Source: Bimuria novae-zelandiae CBS 107.79
Lineage: Eukaryota; Ascomycota; Dothideomycetes; Pleosporales; Didymosphaeriaceae
Length of the DNA stretch: 64,000 nt
NCBI GenBank assembly: GCA_010015655.1
Contig: ML976689.1
Span: 62,001-126,000, forward strand
Direction of reading: 5' to 3'
In this document: piece after piece, positions 46,601 to 55,503 of the stretch
How the letters are laid out: every line of letters begins with the position of its first letter
How positions within the stretch are numbered: the first letter of the stretch is position 1
Notes under the pieces: generated by a model
Databases searched by the model: none
Told to the model about the DNA's origin: nothing
What the model saw: only the letters and a program-made list of their open reading frames with translations
Translations under genes and position numbers: made by a program

Positions 46601-48490
46601 GGCATCACACTTAACTATAAGGAGACCTTTAATCCTTACCCCCTTAGATTACTACACGAGGTGTTCGAGGGCCTAAAGGCCTAGATAGCCTAATCGTTAG
46701 TGCTAGGTCCACGCGTCTACCTTCTATAGTCTTTATTTAGTACGTGTATTAGTCTTGTAAGTAGCGTGCGTAGTATCAGTAGGAATACTACCTACTAGCC
46801 TTATCTTGTATTCTAAGACCCACTATCCATGCAGCTCTTAGAGTTCTGCTAGCACAGTATTATCTCTTCTCTTTAGAGTCGTTAGGTCTACTCTTATATC
46901 CCACCAAAGGCCTTGCCTCCAGAGTAATTAGAACGATACAAGATTGCAGAGCAGATTAGGGCAATAGGCTATATTATCTAGCTATATTAATTAATTACCA
47001 TTTATACTTTATACGTTAAGATAGACGCTCCCGTATTCTTTAATCCATATTTGTGTATTCCCTGCCTATATAAAGTCTCCTAGCGCCGGTGGACGGTATG
47101 AGACAAAGCGATTAATATCGTTAAAAATATAGCAAGTTGTGCCTAAATCGAGTATAGCTAAGCGTCGCAATAGGTACGTGTTTAGGTCGGTGTAGAAGGA
47201 TACGGCATTAAAGCTCGCTAGGATTTTAGTAATCTTGCGTCCATCTAGTTATTTATTATTAGCCTTAGTAATTCGAGGTAGAGTAAAAGTGTGTAATTGT
47301 TTAATTTTAGGTGCCTATAATTTAGCCTTTTTTATTCTTTTTAACTTCTCTTAGAAGTCGGTATCATGTTCTAGCCTAAGCTTAACTAGCTTTACTATAA
47401 GAGGGTTTGGTGTAAACCAGTCTAGCTACTTGTCTGGAAAGGCATAGAAACAGTCTTAAAGACTATAGCGTAGTTTATAAGCAAGGCAGTAATTACTACT
47501 AACTACTATTAGCTTAAGGCTCTAAGGCGACTGCTTAGTTCTAGTATATTAACTATCGTTTTATTATTTATAATTCCGAGGTCTTCCCTAACTTTTAGAT
47601 AATGCTACTTTATCTATAAGAGAGGCGTCCCTGTCTATAGCCTAGGTGGGTTTACCACCTTCAGCGAGAGATAACCCTACAATAGCAAAAGCGCCCTTTT
47701 ATTTGCCCTTAGTCAGGTGCTACAGGATCATGTAGTCTTAAAAGAGTTTTATTATATACTTCTATAAGACAGCTACATCCTTGCTTCCATATTACTAGAA
47801 GGTCGTTACCCATATAGGTGCGACATAGACAACTACCTTTATAAAGTCTTCTTTTACTAAGTCTAGCCTTTAAAGTTCTAGAACCTAATTAGTCTCTGCT
47901 TCTGTAGCTACGTAATCGTACTCAGAGAGCCATGCAGCCTATAATCTAGCTATTCTTATTAGCTTAAGCGCTTCTTAATACCTTGTTCTTAATTGTCTAT
48001 ATTCGTCTTAATAGTTAACCCTAATTATAATTATAAGGTTGTTTATCTATTACTTAATTATTTTTCTAAGAATATAGTAGTTGTTCTAGAGATGCGCGGA
48101 GATTATTAACTAGAGAAAGGTAACTACCTTATTAAGGTCTGCCTTTTCTTCTTAATAGGCTTAATCCATGACCTTATAGATCTCGAGCTGTCCTTTATAG
48201 TAGTCGCTATTATCTTTATATACTTTCGCGCCTGCTAGCGATAGATAAGATAGTAATATTAGTACGTTATTTAGGTTCGCATTTGTGTAGACAGCGTTTG
48301 GCTGGTAGTTGCCTATTAACGGCGGTATTGGCATGGCGGGTTTCTGCTTTGGTTCATCTATCAGCGCTGGGTCGATAATATTCTAGACTTTAAGGAATTG
48401 GCATCTTGTTTTAAGCTATCTTAGCTATGGTGTGTAATTTGTGTAGTTAGTTAAGATTACTATAGGATTTCTAAGGGTTGATAGGGCCAT
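43690..48490 (-). pseudogene. Copia-C gag-pol polyprotein, RIP-decayed
   Basis: Gag starts at the ATG at 48490 (MALSTLRNPIVILTNYTNYT). Domains can be followed leftward with stops read through. The order is gag, protease and integrase (the integrase about 46900-46200), reverse transcriptase with FFYIDNIII near 44740 (YVDD damaged to YIDN), then RNase H at 44003-44266. That last piece is an open 87-codon stretch with FFADNTLNRKSSQGYIIKLF, AWKANKQDIVTI and NYDNQQTI. The layout is normal for Copia. Heavy CAG/CAA to TAG/TAA change means no functional product. It is more decayed than Copia-B but not a close copy of it. Confidence 0.85.
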
Positions 48491-48540
48491 TGCGATTGGC
48501 TTGATAAGGTAGTATTAGTTAAGACAGTAAGACTCTTAAT

Positions 48541-48797
48541 TGTTAGATTAGAAAGGTAATCTAATAAGATAAATTAAGGTATAAATTATTATGTCCGTTG
48601 TCTGTATTCCTGTAAGAATATAAGGCTCTTATATCCTTATGTCTTCCACTAATACGCTAATCTATTTCCGTTGATTAAGGAGAGTTGCCCTTTATTCCGC
48701 CCGGAATTATACGGATAAACCAGACTACTGGCAAGGTCTCTTTGTATAGGGTTGCGCCAGCTACCTTTGCTTGTGCAAAGGGCCATGTAATCAGACA
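48541..48797 (-). repeat. Copia-C 5' LTR (257 bp)
   Basis: From TGTTAGATTAG to GTAATCAGACA. It is followed by TSD ACTAT and has 12 transition differences from the left LTR. Confidence 0.93.
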
Positions 48798-48802
48798 ACT
48801 AT

Positions 48803-49284
48803 AGTCGCTAGTCCTTATTATTACTACTAAGCGCTAGTTTTTTAGGTTATACTTTATAAGTTATTACGTATAAGTGCTGCTCGTCGCGGTGCTCCCTAGC
48901 AATGTTATAGACTGTATTCTTACTAAGTGTGATGCTAGCTTCTGCGCAGAGGTCTCTGACAGCGTCATGCACCCGATAGGTGCCATATACGATAATATCA
49001 TGCCGTAGTCTTACGCTCAGCGTAGAGCCATCGCGTACCTTTACAGGTCTGCCAGGAGGAGACTGCTTAACTGTAGGTGTTGCAGCTAGCAATTCCTGCA
49101 GTAAGTCGCCCTTTGCGGCGCCTTTAACGCGTCGAAATGCCTTACTATAGGCGTGGTTAGTTATACCCAAATTAGTGGCGATTTCTGGGAAAGTGAGGTT
49201 GTATTTTGTCCTGAGAACGACGATAGCAGCTAGCTAGGCTTCTAAAAGCAATCGAGAGCTTTTTTTGGCAGGATTTGAAGCCAT
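48803..49284 (-). pseudogene. Mariner transposase, N-terminal part
   Basis: It starts at the ATG at 49284 (MASNPAKKSSRLLLEA), has one TAG at a likely Gln codon, and then a clean stretch with FPEIATNLGI, FRRVKGAAKGDLLQELL, GRPVKVRDGSTLSVRLRHDI and ITLSKNTVYNIAREHRDEQH. This is the paired helix-turn-helix DNA-binding half of a Tc1/mariner transposase, about 150 residues. Copia-C then interrupts it at the ACTAT duplication. The catalytic half continues at 42435-43416. It is little affected by RIP, unlike its partner. Confidence 0.88.
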
Positions 49285-49433
49285 ATTAAGTGAGAAACGT
49301 GAGGTTAAAGTGTAGGTGTTAAAGCTCTACAGAGCTCTTAGAGGCTCGGAGGCTCGGAGACTCTGTTCCGCTAGTGACGCGCTAGCTTCTTGGCAAGTCA
49401 CATGACGGCCGACTTTATTGAGATTACCCTTTG

Positions 49434-49916
49434 TATCTTACAATAAAATACCCCACCGGTGCATGAGGTAAGACGTGCGGGGTTATCTCGCATTAGCCCG
49501 GATCGGTGGTTCGCTTCCGCTGGAAGTACTAATCGACGGGGCGGCCCTACATGAAATCGCGCCTCGCAGCGCGCATAGGCTGATAATGACTTCCTAGTAT
49601 TAGAGGGAGGTTGTGAGAGTAGGATCAGGCTATTCTACAAAAACTCGGAGCGAAAAAGGCTCGAGGTTTGCGCTATAGGGAGGGAAGCATGTTATGCCAC
49701 AACACAAGGCGCTGTATAAATTAGGCACGGAGGCGACAATACGAAAGTTTTTTTTTAGGTAAAGTAGATTATAGATATTTAGAATTAGCTATGGCAGATT
49801 ATTTTTATAGAATTATAGCAATATTCGTTGTACGCATGGGTTTTCTGGTTGCTAAAAGTCAAAGTACCCCTCATTTGTCTCGGCACACAGTGTGTCTCGC
49901 TACGCAGTAAGGGACG
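49434..49916 (-). repeat. Copia-A-type LTR copy 2, right part
   Basis: An inverted counterpart of 31871-33776 without the Tc1-like insertion, ending about GGGACGTTA. Beyond 49916 the two copies no longer match. It joins the 3' side of the disrupted kinase gene. No target duplication is visible, so it may be a truncated or rearranged LTR. Confidence 0.75.
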
Positions 49917-50054
49917 TTATAAGTATCTACAATTATGTAGGCGGAAGTCGCCTATATATGGCTAGCGTGCTCCTTCCGTATGCCGGGGAGCGCCTTCCCC
50001 AACAGATGCATGATTCGCGTTCTGGGAAAAGTGCGACGGGGTCCCCCAGGTATG

Positions 50055-53000
50055 CAGAGTTGTCAACAAACAAAACAAACAATATTTAAAGCTAAGTTTT
50101 GCTTTGTTTAACGATTTTATAGTGTTATAGTTTATTTATTTAATTTTGATAGACTGTAGGGGTGCTTTTGTTTGAATTATTTGTTTAAATTTTAAGAAGC
50201 TAGAGACTGTAAAAGGTAATTTATATAGCAATTACTATGGCGACTCCTTTTACTCCTCTATTCTAAAGCTTTTAATAAGCGTTTCTTTATAGTACTTTAC
50301 TACTGCTATCGCGCTTAGAGGCTTAAAACCTGCCCTTATCTATCGCTGCGTACATATAAGAGTAGCCAGTAACTATAAGCTTATTTTCCGCCTCTATAGG
50401 TCTATTATATTGCTAGTACCTGAGAAGACTCTTTTACAGTCACTACTAGAGGCAGGAATTAAGAGTAAGTTAATTACAAGCTGTAAAAGATGTAGGTACT
50501 TTAGCTTTAACCTAAGCTAGTACTATGTAGCTATAACGCCTATTTTGTGTTATTAAGCTATCTATAGTAGCTCTTTTAGCTACTAATTATACTTGTCCTT
50601 TACTGTCTTGGTGCACTCGCGATCGCCAGCGTTAAGTATAGAGTTAATAGTGTTGTTAAAGCTACTTATTAAGGGCTTTAGTAGTGTAACTAGTGTTATA
50701 GTTACGGCGTTAGTAGGCTTATAGGCTGTCTATAGTTGCAGAAACTGCGCGTGGCAGCGATTGTAGACCTTAGATTTATACTGCTATAAACGCTTGCAGT
50801 ATGTCTTATAGCGTAGGTAGAGTGCTATAGTAGTGTAGTAAACAGGTGCTTTAAGTAGCTTTTTAAAGTATTTAATCGCTTTCTTCTTCGCGGCGCGTAG
50901 GTTAATCAGCAAGTAGTCTTTAGGCGCCTTAGTTAAGGTAAAATTAACGCCTTTATAAGACTTAAGGCGGGTATCTAGCTTAGTAATTATAGACTTTAAT
51001 ATAGAAATTACCTTGTACAGCGCGCTATAATAACCGCTTTTACCACGGCCTTAGAGGCGATTAGTTATAAACTTAAGTGGCTATAGTATAGTAATATAGT
51101 CGTTAATAACCGCCTAATTTATAGCTATAAGCCCTGTTAACCTTATCTATCGCGGTGCTAATAGAAGCTTATTACTATAAGTTCGCGTAGTAGAGTTAGC
51201 TGCTTTAGTCTCTATTATATAGTAATTAGCATACGAGGTAATAGCTTATTAAAGCTTAACCCTACGCTTAAGTGCACTATAATAGCTATTCTAGCGCGTA
51301 ACTACAGGCTTAACTAGCTCGCGTATACTAATAGAGATAGCGCTTTAAGGCATCTCCTTTATAGCCTGCCGCTAATAGCTTGCAAAGAGGCTGTACTAAT
51401 TTAGCGTGTTAATATAGTTTATTATATTAAAGAAGACGCCTAATAGTCTATCCTTTTACTACTCCTTTATATAAAACTCTTCCTCTTTTATATTCTTAGG
51501 CTTATTCTCGTACGCGTCGGCGTCGCGACTAAACATAATTATTTAGCTAATAAGGTTAAGTATGTAGTAAGCGTAGCGGAGGCGTCGTTTAGTGCTATTA
51601 AAGTTATATATTATAGCGAGTTTATTAATAGCAGTGTTATTGTTAGTGGCGTTATTAAGTATAAAGTACCTAAGTTTATTGCGATTGATGCTAAAGTATT
51701 CCAGGATAGCAGCAACAGCGTCAGCGATAGCCTCGCCAGAGTGAGCACCTACAACTTATGGCAGCGCTATAGGCAGGTCAACTATCGCGCCTTTATAGTT
51801 AACGTAGTGCGTAACTACAGTAAAGAAGCCACGTTTGCCACCTTTAGTAGTCTACCTATTAAAGCTTATATATACTTTACTCTCTGCCTCTACTAACGCG
51901 CGCACTACCTGTAGCTTTATATAGCTATAAAGCTTTATTATAAAGCTCGCTACGCTGTTATAAGAGCTCTATAGCGCTGCCTCTGCCTCGGGGTTGGCAA
52001 ATCTTATTATCTTACGGAAAGCTAGTGTTTCAAACTCGCGGAGAGCTCTATTGTTATTAACTAGCTAAAGTATAGCTACCTATTAAAAGTTATATATATT
52101 AAAGTTACCTAGTTTGTTAAAGGTCTCTATAGTGATTTTAAGGCCGCCCTTAGTAGTAAATTATAGTAATATTTAACCAGGTTTGCGCGTAGGCTTACGG
52201 GTAATAGGGCTATCTTTGTAGACTTAATAGCTAGGTTTATCTTAGGCGAGATATTGTATAGCAGCGCTAGTTAACTTTATTATTTAGTATATAGCCCTAG
52301 GGAGATTGCGCGTATGGTAGTACCTATATATAAAGTAAAGCTGCTCTGGCTTATATGTGTTCTTCTTCCACACGCGATAGCTATGCTTATAGACCTAGCT
52401 AGTATTACTCTTTAGCGTAGTAAGTGGCTTTACTATACTATTTAATCTATTAAAGTTGTAGCTATTATAGTTACCAGCCTAGCCCTCCTTAAGAGTAGGA
52501 GCTGCTTCTATTATTATCTTTATTACTGCGTTAGAGCTAGCTATTAGCTACGTTATAAATACCTTAGGCCTGTTAAGTATTAATTGTGACTCCCAGGCAA
52601 CGTTATCGCTGTTTTATAAGGCTTCGGGAATGGCTAGCTGCATGTTCTGGCGTGGAGATGCTCGCTGGGGTGAAGCATCTAGCAGCGGCTTCGGCTAGGT
52701 TGGCGGCGTGTTTGGTAGCTCTGTAAGCGGCTCTACAGGCTATGCAGATAAAGGCTTAGGCGTACTATCGCACTTAGTTAGCTAACTATTAATACTTTAG
52801 CGTACCTTCTATAAGGGCTTAGGCGCATAATAAGGACGTTTAGGTATAGGTTTAACTACCTTAGTAGACTTATAGCTTCGTTTTAGAGGCATAATAGGCG
52901 TAAACGTGTGTATGCAAAGGCGCGAAAAAGTAAGCTATATAGGCAGGCTAAAGTAAGGAACATAGGTAAGTTAAGCGTTAACGCGCTGTGTACGCGGGAA

Positions 53001-53219
53001 GTACGCGATTATTTAGCTAATATTACGTTACATAGTAGGGCTAGGCTACAATAGGTCTAACAGCTATTTTTAAACAAACTTAAAATATTTAAATAGAGAA
53101 GCCTATTATTTTAAATTTGTTTATTAATCTAGCGCACAGAAGATTTGTTTGTTTAAATTTGAAAAATTAAACAAAATCAAATCAAAATTTTGAAGCACAT
53201 TTGTTTGTTGACAACCTTG
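50055..53219 (-). mobile_element. hAT element 2 in the kinase gene, TSD CAGGTATG
   Basis: The ends CAGAGTTGTCAACAAACAAA and, inverted, CAAGGTTGTCAACAAACAAA are flanked by exact 8-bp duplications CAGGTATG (50047-50054 and 53220-53227). The 3165-bp element sits in the kinase activation-loop region. Its transposase is on the minus strand. It is RIP-decayed throughout. Confidence 0.93.
50250..52892 (-). pseudogene. hAT2 transposase remnant
   Basis: It starts at the ATG at 52892 (MPLKRSYKSTKVVKPIPKRP), a basic leader followed by a Pro/Ser-rich stretch. A BED-type zinc-finger region follows near 52390-52240 (SYRVWKKNTY, LYFIYRYYHTRN with Cys to Tyr changes, then STSAA-QHLA-like). The remaining 2 kb read as a hAT core only with many stops. 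The protein would be about 880 residues, normal for fungal hAT enzymes. No large open piece remains. Confidence 0.75.
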
Positions 53220-54031
53220 CAGGTATGTTGGTTAGGCTGGAAAAGGCCACCGGAAGGGACTGGCTCTGTGCATCCGAGGTCGAGCAGGACGGCTTTATGA
53301 CGACCATCATTGTTGATGACGCCAATGTTTGCTGGCTTGATATCATGGTGTGCCCAATTCTGGCCGTGGATAATGCTCAAGGCCTTTAGAGAATCCCGGA
53401 GGAAGCCTAGAGTATGGGGAGTTACACCGTATGGCACGGTATTCAGAAACTGGTGACAGATCGGCTGCATAACAATCACGATGTCTGAGCGCCATTCGAA
53501 GGTTTCTTCCATGTGGACGATGGCATGGGGTTCCGTGGGCGTGGGTTTAATAGCTTCCAGCGCCTTTACCTCACGCTCTACATCGAATGCGATCAGCTTG
53601 AGCGCGCAAGGAACTCCGGCACTGTTGGTTGGAGCGTGCACGGAACCGAATCTGCCTTCTCCGAGCATCTTCGAGCACACGTAGTCTCCGATCGCCACGG
53701 GAGACTGTGGTATAGGAAACATGTTCCTAATGTACCAGATATCTTTTCTGAATTCGTGCGGATACTTGCCAATGGTAGCCTCCCAGGCAATGTAAAAGCT
53801 ATTTGAGCGCGCATAGTAAGTGTAGGTCACGACGTACTCGCGCTTACCAATTGAGAGCCTCGTCATGGGTTGATCGAGGACGCGCTGCGTTTCCCCAGTC
53901 AAAAACTTCCCATTCACCTTGATCATATGCTCGATATCGGTTATTTCGGACGATGTTCCAACGCACTTCAAAGCTGGAAGACCTGTATGTTTACTAAAGA
54001 ACACGTTAACAGACGCCTCCATAGTCTTTGA

Positions 54032-54159
54032 CAGACTTGCCAACAATCAAGCCAATCAAGCCGATCTAACCAAATTTAGTAACACCTTAACCTACGCGAG
54101 CTAGTGGATTACCATATTAGGTTAGACCGGCTTGATTGGCTTGATTGTTGGCAAGTCTG
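54032..54159. mobile_element. hAT-type MITE, 128 bp, TSD GTCTTTGA
   Basis: About 40-bp imperfect inverted ends starting CAGACTTGCCAACAATCAAG lie at 54032 and 54159, with exact 8-bp duplications GTCTTTGA (54024-54031 and 54160-54167). It interrupts the kinase gene after residue 117. The ends share the CAGANNTGNCAAC style of the hAT elements at 50055 and 55504, so it is probably mobilised by a related transposase. It has no coding capacity. Confidence 0.93.
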
Positions 54160-54509
54160 GTCTTTGACGCACCCTCCATCTCTTGGAGATCTTGGGGCGG
54201 TGCGACTGGAATCGTTACAGAATTATACTGTTCCTTTGTGCATTCCCACGCGTCGATGGTGCTAGACGTTACTAAAGTCCACACAGGCGCTTGGGTGACT
54301 GGCAAGTGTTTTGCGGTGAGGTCAAGGACGAAAGAGCCGAACCAGCGGTCACTTCTAAAGCCGGCGATGTTGATCAACTCAGTCAGTTGAACTGTCGACT
54401 GAGACTTCGACATGCAAAGGATGGTTAAGTCGTGGAATAACTTCTTTGCGAGTTCATTGGCGGGAGTGACTTTGAGAAAGCCACTCGGGTGTTCCTTGTA
54501 CATGAACAT

Positions 54510-55495
54510 GGTGGATGCGACAATTCGTCCTGCGAAACTGGTGTGAGTTGTAAACCTTTGGGTCGCTTGCTAGATACTCGCTTGTACGAAACTAGCGTGA
54601 TTTGGGAATGTCTCTGAGTCACTTCCTAGATGCTCTTGTACGAAAGCTCCGTACAGTATACTAAGCTGATGTACTAATGCGAATGGGTGAATGCTGGATT
54701 TGTGTAAGGTGTTATATAGGGACTGGGTGTTTTTGAATGGATTGCTGCACTATGCGGGCGAATATCGAGGACGACATTGTGCACACACGAAGCACTAAGG
54801 ACGATTCCGTGTCACAGGAAGGAGAGGTTGCGGTAATACGTTGTGAAAGGCGAGGCTCGTGACGACTAACACTTCACAATGTGGCAGCTTTCACGAGAGT
54901 TTAATACAATGGAACGAGTTTTGGGGTAAGGAACTTTGTGAGTGTTTGGTCAAACGATGACAAGCAAAGAAGGCATAAACACCGGGCCGATAATCGTAAG
55001 CATGCAGGCTAACCTTGCCGGCTCGAGCTTTTACGCTGTTACCTATCGTATGTTTTTGCAGATTTGACTTAAACCAAACCGTACGAATTAACGAGAACAG
55101 CCATTGATAAACTATTCGCTGTGGTATATTCAACCTTTTACACAACCTACAGTTTCTGAAGTTTTACAACCCGTATATCCGCATTCTATATCTCAGCGTA
55201 GCTGCATCTCCTCTACACACTTCCTAATGAGCCCTGCTTTCTTCCCTTGTAACCCTTCGACTCTCCAGGTCTGTCTTATCACTTTTAAAAATGTAAATAT
55301 GTCAAGAGCTTTCCCTTCGCATATCTAAGATACCTTCTTGTATTAAAAACTCATTCGATCTTGGGTTTTGATTGGATCCAACGGGGCTGAGTGGGTTGGA
55401 GCCGGTACCATCTGGTGGTACTAGTTGTCTATTATCAAGATGCTTTTCTATTTAACTCCACGCTTACGGGGCTGAATTGGCTTCCTAAGAAAGGT
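54510..55495. other. Intergenic DNA upstream of the kinase gene
   Basis: GC-normal and probably the promoter side of the kinase gene. An imperfect local duplication (TAGATACTCGCTTGTACGAAA and TAGATGCTCTTGTACGAAA, near 54570-54645) is the only pattern seen. The small open frames lack recognisable domains. Confidence 0.55.
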
Positions 55496-55503
55496 CATGC
55501 AAT

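Larger units (their letters stand above)
43417..48797 (-). mobile_element. Copia-C LTR retrotransposon, TSD ACTAT
   Basis: This 5381-bp element has 257-bp LTRs at 43417-43673 and 48541-48797 and is flanked by ACTAT (43412-43416 and 48798-48802) inside the mariner transposase gene. The LTRs differ at 12 positions by eye, all transitions. The coding strand is minus. A GGGGGTG polypurine stretch lies next to the left (3') LTR. Confidence 0.95.
42306..49433 (-). mobile_element. Tc1/mariner element split by Copia-C, TSD TA
   Basis: 35-bp terminal inverted repeats beginning CAAAGGGTAATCTCAATAAA (42306-42340 and 49399-49433, one mismatch) are flanked by TA. Removing Copia-C and one copy of its duplication leaves 1742 bp. 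The transposase reads on the minus strand from 49284 to 42435. The uninterrupted target site is present in this window at 33775-33776, inside the other copy of the same LTR. Confidence 0.95.
49917..54509 (-). pseudogene. Protein kinase-like host gene, broken by hAT2, a MITE and an LTR
   Basis: The frame starts at the ATG at 54509 (MFMYKEHPSG). It is interrupted by a MITE (54032-54159) and a hAT element (50055-53219). It stays in frame across both if each insertion and one target duplication are ignored. The N-terminal 230 residues show no named domain. The kinase domain follows: GEGRFGSV glycine loop (about residues 238-245), ALKL (Lys near 259), HHDIKPANI in place of HRDxKxxN (Asp near 344), and DLG in place of DFG (about 365-367). 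Beyond hAT2 the reading gives a GTPSHFS activation-segment-like stretch and stops at a TAG (49962-49964). The C-lobe is therefore missing, and the LTR repeat begins at about 49916. The DNA is GC-normal with little RIP. Kinase identity is firm, subfamily unknown. Lack of HRD and DFG could indicate a divergent kinase. Confidence 0.82.

Noticed and set aside
42231..49916. Possible target duplication for the second LTR copy (GGCCA on the left versus ATTAT on the right)
   Set aside because: The flanks do not match, so no intact insertion is claimed and the boundaries are left open.
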